The notes: generated by a model not told the origin, from the letters alone. DNA of 64,000 bases from Eurosta solidaginis (GCF_040869045.1 NC_090319.1:16262314-16326313), one strand, 5' to 3'; counted from the first letter of the stretch, positions 31,393 to 42,978 are shown. A program made the numbers and translations.

Positions 31393-32169
31393 GAGAATTA
31401 TTGCGCTATGGGATATAAACGTTCAATAGGTGAATTGTTTGAGTAGTTGAACGGAAGAAAAATATGGCCTTAAATATGTTAAATTGTTAAAATTGAATAT
31501 GCCAAAATATTTAGTTATATTACATAAACTTCCAAATGTGGATTTGCGTCAATAAACCCGTTTATAAGTTTTGTGCATACATTTATAGTAACGAAGTACC
31601 GAATATCGAAGTGATGCGTAGAGCAGTATGGAAGGCTTTGATTGGATATTAAGTTGGAACTTCTACTGTTGCCAAATGGTGCAGCCATTCGAATTATCTG
31701 CGTGGTATCCATAATACTCACTCCATCGCCTTGTTTTCTTTAAAGATGGCCGCTTGTCGCTTCAAATAAGTTTAATTGATTTTTAGATTCGCGCTTTTAC
31801 CACGAAAAAAGGTCAGCAAGTTCGTGGTTAATCAATTATTTCATTTCGGTTTGCCATCCTGCCATCTAAAGATTTGTTTTCCATAATCAATAAGAATTAA
31901 TTGCTTTATTGTCAATAATTTTTCAATGAAATGGGTAATTAAAAATTAATTGATGAACCTATTATGGGTTTAACGAGAGAGCAAACATAATTTATTTTTT
32001 TTAATTTTCTTCCTTTTTTATAAATAATTTTTTACACCCACCTTCCATGTCTTCTGATACTCGCTGCTTTTTATTTATGCCTAACCAAATGAGTTGAATG
32101 CTGATTTAACAAAGTGGCAGGCTTTAAAGTAACCAGGCTGGGGGAAATCGTATTAGAAGTGGCTGGTGA
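31393..32169. other. No gene recognised
   Basis: AT-rich sequence without a supportable feature. Confidence 0.5.
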
Positions 32170-32960
32170 GATTTTTGCTATCAGTTTGAAGAAAATTTCA
32201 TGGGAGCTAAGGTTATGAAACTTGAAGCATATTTCAGAGCCCGATGGCAATGAAAAATGAGAAAAAAATCTCGCTAGGTGAGGCCTGGAATACATCATAC
32301 GCCATAAAAACATCATACGATTTTGGGAACTTTGCGTTCGAGCTTTGAATGATTTTCTGATGAGCTAGAGACTTGAAATCAAAGTTAGGTGGAGGAACTA
32401 TATATGTAAAAATTAAGTAAGCAACATGTGAAATCTTGCGTTCGAATTTTAAGTGGCTTTTTATGAAACTAAAAACTTGGAATGTTATACTTAGTTCGGG
32501 GCACTGTGCCAATGCAACAAAAGGAGAAACCACTTCCGTAACTTCCCGATGAGTTATAGACCTGAAATATAAAAAAGTGATAGAAAGTTTCTTTAGGTTT
32601 TGTACTGACCTAGATATTTAAGAAAGTTTTACAGATGTGATGGAATCTTGGCATTAGTTTTTGAGACACCTTTCCTTAAGCTACAAGCTTAATACCTTAT
32701 ACATAGCTGGGAATCCAATGAAAATGATTTAAATTAGGTGAAAATTTTCATTAGGTAGCAGCTTAGGTATTCAGAAATTTCCTAACAAAGGAGGCAATTT
32801 CGTGATCATGTTTTAGAAAACCACGCATTGTGCTCTAAACTTGCAAACTTCACATAACATTTAGAAGTGCAAGAGCGTGCAACAAAAAAAAAAAAAAAAA
32901 AAATCCGCTAGGTGGCGTAAGGATCGCAAAAACAAAATACAAATAAAACTATCTAGCAGC
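32170..32960 (+). repeat. Degenerate array related to the core of repeat F
   Basis: Five or six diverged units with segments like TTCCCGATGAGTTATAGACC, TAGTTCGGGGCACTG.GCCAATG and TCCGCTAGGTGGCG (32905). The same core occurs once, inverted, at 7090-7200. Includes an A run at 32883-32902. Confidence 0.5.
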
Positions 32961-33379
32961 CTATGCTGGAAACAACAGACGCTCTCTGAGTTTGATCACA
33001 ATCGGTTTCGGCGAACATGAGATTTGTTATAGAAAATTATAAATATTGAAGTACACAAGATGATCCAGTTTAAATATTTAAGAAAGTCTACACATAATTT
33101 TGAAACACTTTTCCTATTTAAACAAAATTTCCTTAAATGCTGGCACTCACCCGTATCTAAATTAACTTATAAGATTTGTGTATACCATTCATGAACATGA
33201 AAGTTTGGTGAGATGTTTTAAGGTACCAGAAAACAAGAGATAAGCCCAGCAAGTAAAAAAAACTAAATGAGTAAGATAAGGTTGAATTATCGCCTGAGTA
33301 AGAAAACTAATGGGGGAAAATTCTTAAATGAACGTTCCCACTTTCCCTAACTTTTCAATTAGTAAATATTCCAACATAT
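32961..33379. other. No gene recognised
   Basis: AT-rich. A short stretch, TATACCATTCATGAACATGA at 33181, resembles the start of family C but does not continue. Confidence 0.5.
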
Positions 33380-33873
33380 TGTGGCGAGTGTTGAAATCAC
33401 TATGTTGTTAGTAAATAATCACAACAACAAAAGAGCAATCAGCCACACTTATGTACAAGGAAACGAAGAATATTCCACACACATAACCAGCAGCTCGAAG
33501 TGAAGAGATATCTCACATATACACATGTAGTCATCAGCTAAGAGCAAGAGTTACTCACACAAGCACACGCATATAGCTAAATAACCAAAGATGCGATACA
33601 ACTGTGCCATGCTCGTGAAAAGTATAGGGCTTAGGAGACATATGCGAACGAGGCAAGAGAGAGTATAAAAGCAGCGCAAGCTGAGGAATAATCAATCACT
33701 TTGACTTAAACATGCGACTAGTTGTGAAGTGAAGTATAATTGTACACCCCCAAAGTAGTATAAATAAAGACCATTTTGCAATATTGAATATTGGAGTTAT
33801 TTATTCAACAATTCAGAGATTCGAACGTTAGCAGCAGGTGCGTAGTAATCGGAAATCCCCAAAATTCGTTACA
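33380..33873 (+). mobile_element. Solo LTR (Ty3/Gypsy family)
   Basis: Starts TGTGGCGAGTGTTGAAATC and ends AAAATTCGTTACA. It contains GAGTATAAAAGCAGCG and AATAAAGACCATTTTGCA. Flanked by ATAT on both sides (33376-33379 and 33874-33877). It lies 73 bp upstream of a likely coding exon. Confidence 0.9.
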
Positions 33874-33946
33874 ATATTGTCTATATTCCTGAAGGATATA
33901 CAGATTTTGGCTAATTAAAATTTTCTCTTATGTTTTCTCTTTACAG

Positions 33947-34093
33947 GCAGTGCTTTTTTCAATAACTTTTCTAGACACACATATAAACATAAATGCATCA
34001 CAGCTAACTAAAGCAGGAGCGTTACGAAATAAGTTTCCAAAAAGTCCTTCTGCTTGTAAGATATTTTGCAGTCTTTTTATGATACTATTATTG
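33947..34093 (+). CDS. Candidate host-gene internal exon (unidentified membrane protein)
   Basis: A pyrimidine-rich tract and acceptor (TTTTCTCTTTACAG) precede 33947. An excellent donor (GTAAGTTT) follows 34093. The 147 bp between are open in one frame, giving 49 codons, phase 0 at both ends. The product segment has an amphipathic start with FLDTHININASQLT, a basic loop (LRNKFPKSP), then a hydrophobic stretch (CKIFCSLFMILLL) that looks like a membrane helix. The frame joins, without shift, the exon at 35834. Upstream exons are not found in the window; introns are repeat-filled, so they may lie far away. I do not recognise the family. This is a prediction from splice signals and frame, not homology. 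Confidence 0.6.
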
Positions 34094-34215
34094 GTAAGTT
34101 TACAAAGTCATAGGGCAGTGCTCTACTACGAGAATATTTTTGAGTATTCTTCGAAGTTTTGGTTACATACTTAAATTTATAAGGTCATCTTTTTTCATTG
34201 GTCAAATGCCATAAT

Positions 34216-34520
34216 ATTGTTGTAGCGATAAAGATTCAAGGGGTTAATACGCGCAGTTCAGAGCTTCTGCCTCACATACCCGAGACAAATCCTGTTACAA
34301 ATACGAATGTATCATACACATATTTAACAGGTGTTGCTCTGGCGACCCTAAGCTTCTCATGCAACTAGGCGGTGGGGGGCGCGATGGCCTAGAAAGTTCA
34401 ATGTGGTCATACTAAATCGTTTCCGAGATGATTGTACTGTTATATTAATGGTGTTTGTTATCAGAACGTACCGGATTTATATCCGGAAGGGACCATCAAC
34501 ATCGATAACACTCCCCAAAT
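34216..34520 (-). mobile_element. Repeat G copy in the candidate intron
   Basis: Matches the 17790 copy in orientation: GCTCTGGCGACCCTAAGCTT, TTAATGGTGTTTGTTATCAG, AACGTACCGGATTTATATCC, GGGACCATCAACATCGATAA and CACTCCCCAAATTC. A short TTGTTGTAGCGATAAAG at 34218 looks like the opposite end of the same repeat in the other orientation, suggesting a rearranged copy. Confidence 0.65.
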
Positions 34521-35018
34521 TCAAATCCTATCCTTTCGTCTTTATTTTTACCATATATAAACTAAAAGAAATACTGAAATACTAATTTTAACACAAACAT
34601 GTTTAGTTAAATTGTTTAACAGGGCCAAGATTACCTGGCCTATTTGACTTGAAATCGGTATGTTTAGAGAAAAAAAAAACAAATTAACTACGTATCACAC
34701 AGCACAGCAGCCAATATAGCCGCTTATGTTCAAGTTGTAATGATCAAAATATGATGCCGATTATCTTAAAAATTCATCTATGTATATATAAATACACCCA
34801 GTCCAAATTTTTCAACAATATGAAAAATCAAATATCTTTTAGAGTATTGATACCAGAAAATTTAAATGTCCCATGTCTAGAAATCTACATAAAAGCTTTA
34901 ATTTTTATATCCTTTATCTAAGAAATTGAATTGGTTGAATTTTTGACCCCAGGCGATACTAGTTAGTTTCAGTAAATGGCCCTAAACTCATCAGATTCGG
35001 TGTTCTCGAATTTGATAT
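34521..35018. other. Candidate intron sequence, nothing recognised
   Basis: AT-rich, between repeat G and the next solo LTR. Confidence 0.5.
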
Positions 35019-35501
35019 TGCGGCGAATATTAGCATCACTAAGCTGTTAGTAAATAGTCACAAAAACAAAAACAGCAAGCAGCCATAATTATGTACACGT
35101 ACACATGAAAGCAAGCAGCCATACTTATGTACATACAAGGCAACGAGGAATATTCCATACACATAATCAGCAGATTGAAGCAGAGAGACTATTTTACATA
35201 AATATACGCATGCATTGGCTAGAAGAAAAACCAAACGTGAGATACAACTCTTCTAGGAGGCATGTTCGTGACTTAGGAGAAATATGCGAACAAGGAAACA
35301 GGGAGTGGAAAAGCAGCGCAAGCTGAGGAATAACTCGTCCGTTTGATTTAAACACGCTATTAGTGAAGTATAATTGTTATTGTGAAGTACTAATACCAAA
35401 CTAGTCTAAATAGATACCATTTTGCAATACTGAATATTGGACTTATTTATTCGAACGCTAGCAGGTGTATAATAATCAACAATTTCCCTGAATTCGTTAC
35501 A
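35019..35501 (+). mobile_element. Solo LTR in the candidate intron
   Basis: Starts TGCGGCGAATATTAGC and ends TGAATTCGTTACA. Flanked by ATAT (35015-35018 and 35502-35505). A short internal duplication of GCAAGCAGCCATA.TTATGTA lies at about 35078 and 35112. The TATA region and polyadenylation signal are both mutated (GTGGAAAAG, AATAGATACC). Confidence 0.88.
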
Positions 35502-35833
35502 ATATTGTGACTCCTTCTAACTATTAGAATTTTTCTCTGTCCTTTTGGTTAGGTGGGCTATGACTATAATACATACGTACTCACACATATAGATATATTC
35601 AAATTTAATATATCTTTACATTGTGCTTTGCAGCATTTCATTGTCGCTTCAGGTGGGCGTGCTATTTAGTTCAAACAGGAAACTAAATTAAATTGAGACG
35701 AGAAAAAGCAATTCCGACCAAAAAATAACTCACCGTTTGGAGTAATTTAAGAACAAAATCTCTTTAAACTCAATACGTTTTAGGTTTTTAAATATTTGTA
35801 TTGTTGGTACAACCTTTTTTTTCGTTTTTGCAG

Positions 35834-36004
35834 TGGAGTGAGCAATTGGCTTTTAGCCAAAATAAATTTTTGTTGTATGGACTCGTGTCGTTTCTGATAC
35901 ATTCAATTGCATATGTGCATACACTAGTGTGGGCGATTATACGACTTTTTCCAAAACTGGGTCCGTATCGCGTATTACGACCGGAGATCGAAAACAATTT
36001 TTGA
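35834..36004 (+). CDS. Candidate host-gene terminal exon (unidentified membrane protein C-terminus)
   Basis: The acceptor TTTTTTTTCGTTTTTGCAG ends at 35833. The frame continues from the upstream exon in phase 0 and encodes 56 residues to a TGA at 36002-36004. It starts WSEQLAFSQNKF, contains a long hydrophobic stretch (LLYGLVSFLIHSIAYVHTLV, then WAII) typical of a membrane helix, and ends with a basic-then-acidic tail (LGPYRVLRPEIENNF). AATAAA follows 34 bp after the stop. With the upstream exon it would give a two-helix C-terminal segment. The intron (1740 bp) contains only repeats. Family not recognised. Confidence 0.62.
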   Translation, partial: WSEQLAFSQNKFLLYGLVSFLIHSIAYVHTLVWAIIRLFPKLGPYRVLRPEIENNF

Positions 36005-36037
36005 AATCACAATAGCTCTAAAATGTTGAATTGAAGT

Positions 36038-36043
36038 AATAAA
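36038..36043 (+). terminator. Polyadenylation signal of the candidate gene
   Basis: AATAAA within GAAGTAATAAAATATG, 34 bp past the TGA of the terminal exon. Confidence 0.55.
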
Positions 36044-36324
36044 ATATGTGAGATGGGATGAACTCGTAGTCATAATGTGCATAATTGATTGTCATTTTCA
36101 AAAAAAAAGGTTGACCGTTTCATATCTATCGTTTGAAGTGAAAATTGTTTTCGATACGTGATCGTAGAACACGATACTGGCCGTGGTTTTTGACATATTC
36201 GAAAAATTTGTGATGCAAATACATAAACTATTTTAAAATAATGAAAATGTCGACTTTTTTGAAGAGTTTTCAAAAAGATGTACCAATTTTTATATTTTTA
36301 TTTTGGACAGCAAAAGTTGCAACC

Positions 36325-36770
36325 ATGGCCATAACCATTATCGATAACAGAGTTCATCAATGAGTTATCGATTTTTCATCGGCGGGTCATATGTTTTTTA
36401 TCAAAAAGTTATCGATTTTTTATCGAAATTCATCGCATCGTTTTTTGATGTCTTTTTAATAAAAAATTGTTGATTTTTAATCGAAAGGTAACGATTGGTT
36501 ATCGGATTTTCGCCAAACTGTTTCGTCGTGTTATCGGTAACAATTATCAAAAAATTATCGCTCTGTTATCAAAAATTATCTATCTGATATCATAAAGTTA
36601 TCGATTTCTTATAGGAATATTACCAGTACTCATCAGTTTGTTATGAAATAAATACCGGTAAAACTGCAATATTATTTCGAAGGTAATCCGTAACTCGTCG
36701 ATAACAAGATTAAGGAGCCGATAACAACTGGATAACTGAGTTAAGCTGAGTAAACTATCTGTGTATACAT
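36325..36770. repeat. TTATCGAT-rich degenerate satellite, cluster 1
   Basis: Dense near-repeats of AGTTATCGATTTTTTATCG, spaced roughly 15-25 bp, with variants such as ATTATCGATAAC and TGTTATCGG. The same composition recurs at 38455-39000 and 62740-63080. Confidence 0.7.
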
Positions 36771-37483
36771 ATATGAACTGTCGGAGACTAAAAAAAAATA
36801 TTTGGCAAAGACGAGTGAAACTTTAAAACATTTCAACTATCGGATGTGAGGAAAGCCGTAAAATCCGGTCAACGGAAAACAAACAACGGATTGTTCGGTA
36901 TACGAATAAAACAATATTTTTTTAAATATCTTAACTTCAATTTGCCGGGTTTAAAAAAATCGTGCTCACCCCCCTAACATACACACATAGCATCTATTAG
37001 TATGAACAGCTGTGAACAGCTGACCCAATATGGAATATATTTCATTAATAGCAGGTATTGACCGGATTTGAAAAACTGGAGATCGTTAAAGACATTTGCC
37101 TTTGGCGTAACCTACATACATATTCCGATCAGACAGAGTTGCTATAAGTACACCACGAAAATTGTCACATAGAATTTTCAATATCGTCGCTGGGTTTATA
37201 TGGAATAGTCCATTATAGAGCGATCATCAGAATGCTCAAAAAAATATCTGTACTCTTTGAGGGGTGCCTGAAATTATATATATGTTATATATATAATTCA
37301 TTAGACTAGTTTAGATTACTGTGAACCGATAGACCAGTAAAGATTTAAGATGAAATTAATGTGTTTTTCGATCGAAACTGGAAGCATATTCAACGACTAG
37401 TGAGGAAATGCAAAGACACCACTAAGGCGCTAACTTGGCAAATGTTCAAGTTTTTATTTGCAAACTAGTTAAACTCTTAGGCA
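36771..37483. other. No gene recognised
   Basis: No coding or repeat feature that I can support. Confidence 0.5.
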
Positions 37484-37493
37484 TCTTATTTAA

Positions 37494-37856
37494 ATAAAAA
37501 AAAATAAATGTAAGGCGCGATAACCTCCGAAGAGATCTAAGGCCGAACTTCTCTTCTAATTTGCGTCGTGCTCCTCTTGATTTTCCCTACAAATTGGCCG
37601 GACGGGATCTACATGTTGTACGCCGACTCCGAACGGCACCTGCAAGGCAGATGAGTTTTCACTGAGAGCTTTTCATGGCAGAAATACACCCGGATCGCTT
37701 GCCAGACACTGCCGAGGGGTGACCCCGCTTAGAAAAATTTTCTTCTAATTGAAAACCTTTATTTCTAAAATTTTGATGTTGCTTTGCCAGGGCAAAGTTT
37801 GAGCCAGGGCATACGGTGTGGTAGGCGGAGCACGCTACCATCAGACCACGGTGGCG
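37494..37856 (-). mobile_element. tRNA-derived SINE, copy S4
   Basis: Reverse copy with tail TTACATTTATTTTTTT on the element strand. A perfect 10 bp duplication TCTTATTTAA lies at 37484-37493 and 37857-37866. The B-box is degraded (GGCTCAAACTTTGCCC), so this copy is unlikely to be transcribed from its own promoter. Confidence 0.87.
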
Positions 37857-38454
37857 TCTTATTTAATTTTTGAAATTCTCTAGTATGCCAGTGAATAGCC
37901 TTAACTCAAGATGTGGTAGAGATTCACGAGATTCTTGAATTACGATTACTGTAAAGGATTCCTTCTATAATACGTAAATTATTGAAGTTTTCAGTTCCAC
38001 TGCTTTCCTATTAGAGAATGTCAGCAATTCACAAATTTCACTAAATCCTAATCATCCTTCTTTTTGTGCACTGTAGCTAAATACCAGAAATGAAAAGCAA
38101 TTTGAAGCAACAATGCGCGAATCAAATTTACTACTGATTCCTAAATGTTCTTACAAACACATACATACATACGCAAATTTGGTGGAATTTTAATTTCGCA
38201 CATTTTCGCTATTTGTATATTTATTTATACACATATAAAAGGATAATCCAGGCATCAGGTGCGTAGCTAGATTTAACTGTTAAGTAGGGCACTGGTGGCA
38301 TCTGGTACATGGAAATGGTTTACGTTGTTGTACCTACCTATTAGTGGGTAGATTTAGATTAGGTAACACGACGCCAAAGCAAACATAGATCTCCCAGGGA
38401 ATGAATTAAGCCACAACATAAATAATCTATAACTTTCTGTTGACACATCGGTAG

Positions 38455-39000
38455 AAAACTGATAGCACCCAAAAAAAAAACCGATAACTTTTCGATAGAA
38501 AGTTAATTACATGCCGATAACCAACACCGATAAGTTTTTAATTAAAAATCGATAATCTGATAGTTTATCGCTATTTGTTTATAAAAAAATCTTTGCTGTT
38601 GTTGTTGTAGCTATTAGAACGCTCCCCGGCGGCCTTGGGATCGATATTGATGGTCCTTTGCCGGATGCAAACCCGGTACGTTCCGATAACAAGCACCATT
38701 TAGGTACTAGCCCTACTATCTCAGGGACGATTTGGTATGACCACATGCAACCTTCTACCTACCGCGGGTGTATTCAAAAGCCCGCTAATCCGCTGGGGTG
38801 GGTAAAACGGTAACACACCAATAACAAATTGGTAACATTCCTACAAGAGCAATGACATATTGATAACTTTTTCGATAGAGAAGCAAAAATTTTTCGATAG
38901 GAAATCGATAACAAATCGATAATATATAATTCATAGACAACCAATGTTATCGATGACAAGTTTTCAGCACTTCGATAACAAATCGATAGTTCGTCTACAA
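38455..39000. repeat. TTATCGAT-rich satellite, cluster 2, split by repeat G
   Basis: Two blocks, 38455-38590 and 38804-39000, with CGATAACTTTTCGATAGAAA, AAATCGATAACAAATCGATA and similar. The spacing suggests one array interrupted by the G insertion. Confidence 0.7.
38591..38803 (+). mobile_element. Repeat G copy, internally deleted
   Basis: GCTGTTGTTGTTGTAGC start, TTGATGGTCCTTTGCCGGAT, GGTACGTTCCGATAACAAGC, then a jump from CAACCTTC to TACCTACCGCGGGTG and the end CCGCTGGGGTGGG. The outer ends match 59992-60770, with the middle removed. Confidence 0.75.
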
Positions 39001-39638
39001 CTTGATTGCGCGCCGTCAGGTTTCGGGTTTCTCTACGATTTTCGTGGCTATTGCTATAACTCAACCGCATCGCTGAGCTTTTTTACCAACTTCGAATAAA
39101 TATAGTTTAAATAACATAAACATAGTTTCAAAAAACTGCGGCCGTAGCGCCGAGGTTCGTGTCTCCGCTATTAAGCACAACTCATTTTCTAGTGAGTCAA
39201 TTAACCACTGCCGCTAATTGCCGCTAGATGGGTCTAACTCTCCTTTGAGCGCCTAGCCTAGATACATAGATGCAAGCGAAGCTAATATAAGCGTGTTAAT
39301 AAAGCTGGTATAGTCTCATATCTTTTCAGAGTACTCCCTGAAAGTCGATACCCGTGCTATGAAAACGTGTAGTGGAAAATCGATTCATTTTCCTTGGAAC
39401 TTTACACTGTAATTAGCATTTCCCTTTATGAATTTGTTCTGAGAACTTACTTGAAGTAGGGTACTCTTGTCACAAAAAGAAAAATTACTGAAACTCCTGG
39501 TGCCCAATGCGTATGACGAGGAACTGCGTCAAAATCATATTCGATGTCTGTCAACTTGCTAGATCTAAATTGGCTGTACAAGAAAGAAATGTTCAAGGAT
39601 TATCGCATTCGTTTTCAATGTTCCTAGCTACGGCCCTG

Positions 39639-40501
39639 ACTGGCACACGCTTTATACATACATAACAAAAATTTCTTTGTCGACTTTTTTTTTTTTTTTG
39701 CTTTGATTATAAAGAAATCTTCAAAGAATTTAATCTTGCTGTTTGAATAAACATTTTGTGAATAAAATATTTGTGGTGTTATAAATTGATTTTGAAACAA
39801 GAAATTCAAAAAAAAAAAACAAAAAATGTATTTTATAAAAGATTAGTATGTGTTATTTTTATTGGTTTCTTTCAAAAATTTATTTTCTTTTTATTTTCTT
39901 TGTATTCCATTTTTTCCATCTCGTTAATTCACTTCTAATTAGCTTGAGTTCTATTGGCATTTTGACAGGTTTTGCAAAAAATTGTATTATGCACTTTTTC
40001 CTTTTTCCTATAATTTATTACCAAGCTTTTGTATTGTGAACCTTTTATGCCATTTCTTTTTGTATTAAGGCTTTTTATATGATTTTGCGAATTGAAAATT
40101 CAATTTATTATGCGCACGGTCTTTCAGAATAGGCAATGAACCATTTTGTTAGCGCTTTCAATTTTAAAATACATTCAACAATTTATAAGTGATGCTTGTG
40201 TTAATAATTCACTTATAATTTAGTGCATTTGTATTTGATATTTTATGCATGTGTGTGTGTGTGTGTGTGTAGGTTTAAGGTGTACATATTTCGCTAAAAA
40301 TTGGCACGCGTCCGCTGAATGTCAGATAGCCATATAATTCAATTAATTTATTATCTATTCACATAGAAGCGAGTAGAGTATGAATATTGATAAGGTAATT
40401 GTGTCCAATGTTCAATATTTTCTTTAAAAAAAAGATGGAGCTTTTGCAAAATTAATTAACTCAAAACAATTGTAACGCGGTTGCAATTTGTCCATATCTC
40501 T
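39639..40501. other. No gene recognised; (GT)n at 40249-40270
   Basis: Very AT-rich. A pure GT dinucleotide repeat of about 11 units precedes AGGTTTAAGG. Short frames are low complexity. Confidence 0.6.
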
Positions 40502-42978
40502 TTTTATACTCAGTTGAGCAGAGCTCACAGAGTATATTAACTTTGATTGGTTAACGGTTGGCTGTACAGGTATAAAGGAATCGAGATAGATATAGACTTC
40601 CATATATCAAAATCATCAGTATCGAAAAAAAATTTGATTGAGCCATGTCCGTCCGTCCGTCCGTCTGTCCGTTAACACGATAACTTGAGTAAATTTTGTG
40701 GTATCTTCATGAAATTTGGTATGTAGATTCCTGGGCACTCATCTCAGATCGCTATTTAAAATGAACGATATCTGACTATAACCACGCCCACTTTTTCGAT
40801 ATCGAAAATTTCGAAAAACCGAAAAAATGCAATAATTCATTGACAAAGGCGGTTTAAGCGATGAAACTTGGTAGATGGGTTGACGTTATGACGCAAAATA
40901 GCAAATTAGTAAGATTTTGGACAATGGGCGTGGCACCGCCCACTTTTACAAGAAGGCAATTTGAAAGTTATGCAAGCTGTAATTTGGCACTCGTTGAAGA
41001 TATCATGATGAAATTTGGCAGGAACGTTACTACTATTACTATATATGTGCTGAATAAAACTTAGCAAAATTGGATGAAGAACACGGCCACTTTTTAAAAA
41101 AAAATTTTTTTAAATTCAAATTTTAACAAAAAATTTAATATCTTTACTGTATATAAGTAAATTAAGTCAAAATTCAACTCCAGTATTGATATGATGCAAC
41201 AAAATACAAAAATAAAAGAAAATTTCAAAATGGGCGTGGCTCCGCCCATTTTCATTTAGTTTGTCTAGAATACTTTTAATGCAATAAGTCGAACAACAAT
41301 TTACCAATCCTTCTCAAATTTGGTAGGGGCTATTCTATGACGGTAACTGTTCTCTGTGAAAATGGGCGAAATCGGTGGAAGCCACGCCCAGTTTTTATAC
41401 ACAGTCCACCGTCTGTCCTTCCGCTCAGCCTTTAACACAATAACTTGAGCAAAAACCGATATATCTTTACTAAACTTAGCCCACGTACTTATCTGAACTC
41501 ACTTTATCCCGGTATAAAAAATGGCCGAAATCCGACCATAACTACGCCCACTTTATCGATATCGAAAAATACGAAAAATTAATAAAATGCCATAATTCTA
41601 TACCAAATACGAAAAAAGGGATGAAACATGGTAACTGGATTGGTTTATTGACGCAAAATATAACTTTGGAAAAAACTTTGTAAAATGGGTGTGACACCTA
41701 CCATATTAAGTAGAAGAAAATGAAAAAGTTCTACAAGGCGAAATCAACAGCCTTTGGAATCTTGGCAGGAATACTGTTAGTGGTATTGCATATATAAATA
41801 AATTAGCAGTACCCGACAGATGATTTTCTGGATCACCCGGTCCACATTTTGGTCGATATCGCGAGAACGCCTTCACATATACATCTAAGGGCCACTCGCT
41901 TTTAAAACCCTCATTAATACCTTTAATTTGATATACATATCGTACAAACAGATTCTTGAGTCACCCCTGGCCCACCCTAATGGCGATATCTCGAAAAGGC
42001 GTCCACGTATAGACCTAATGCCCACTCCCTCTTAAAATGCTCAGTAACACCTTTCATTTGATTTCCATATCGTACAAACACATTCTAGAGACACCCCTGG
42101 TCCACTTTTATGGCGATATCTCGAAACGGCGTCCACCTATGGAACTAAGGATCACTCCTTTTCAAATTACTCATTAACTGCTTTCATTTGATACTCATAT
42201 CGTACAAACACATTCTAGAGTCACCCCTGGCCCACCCTAATGGCGATATCTCGAAAAGGCGTCCACCTATAGACCTCATGCCCACTCCCTCTTAAAATGC
42301 TCAGTAACACCTTTCGTTTGATACCCATATCGTACAAACATTCTAAAGTCACCCCTGGCCCACCCTAATGGCGATATCTCGAAAAGGCGTCCACCTATAG
42401 ACCTAATGCCCACTCCCTCTTAAAATGCTCGGTAACACCTTTCATTTGATTCCCATATCGTACAAACACATTCTAGAGACACCCCTGGTCCACCTTTATG
42501 GCGATATCTCGAAACGGCGTCCACCTATGGAACTAAGGATCACTCCTTTTCAAAATACTCATTAACAGCTTTCATTTGATACCCATATCGTACAAACACA
42601 TTCTAGAGTCACCCCTGGTCCACCTTAATAGCGATATCTCGAAAAGGCGTCCACCGATAGACCTAAGGCCCACTCCCTCTTAAAATGCTCAGTAACACCT
42701 TTCATTTGATACCCATATCGTACAAACAAATTCTAGAGTCAGCCCTGGTCCACCTTTATGGCGATATCCCTAAATGGCGTCAATCCATAGAACTATGGCC
42801 TGCTCTTTCTTAAAATACTCTTTAATACCTTCCATTTGATACACATGTCATACAAGCACATTCCAGGGTTTCCCTCGGTTCATTTTCCTACATGGTGATT
42901 TTCCTTATTTTGTCTCCATAGCTCTCAACTGAGTATGTAATGTTCGGTTACACCCGAACTTAGCCTTCCTTACTTGTT
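40502..42978 (+). mobile_element. Family A repeat, copy A3
   Basis: Complete head to tail without insertion. GTCCGTCCGTCCGTCTGTCC near 40648, GC boxes near 40783, 40926, 41234 and 41386, array 41830-42860, and tail ending CTTACTTGTT. Confidence 0.9.
41830..42860 (+). repeat. ~129 bp minisatellite array of A3 with higher-order order
   Basis: About eight units of two main types: one with GGCCCACCCTAATGG and CTAATGCCCACTCCC, the other with GAAACGGCG and GGATCACTCC. They alternate so that GGATCACTCC recurs 388 bp apart (42149 and 42537), three unit lengths. Confidence 0.9.

Larger units (their letters stand above)
38257..39638. mobile_element. hAT-type element remnant (TIR CAGGTGCGTAGCTAG)
   Basis: The left end CAGGTGCGTAGCTAG (38257) and right end CTAGCTACGGCCCTG (39638) are inverted copies, about 13 of 15 identical, and resemble the ends of the 20146 hAT. 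The flanking 8 bp, CCAGGCAT and ACTGGCAC, agree at five positions, a weak old duplication. The interior holds no recognisable transposase but contains a TTATCGAT satellite cluster and a repeat G copy. Confidence 0.6.

Noticed and set aside
31172..31446. Two similar Cys-rich small proteins on opposite strands
   Set aside because: They are mirror readings of the 31244-31392 palindrome.
34619..34645. ACAGGGCCAAGATTACCTGGCC as a hAT terminus
   Set aside because: No inverted partner or 8 bp duplication found nearby.
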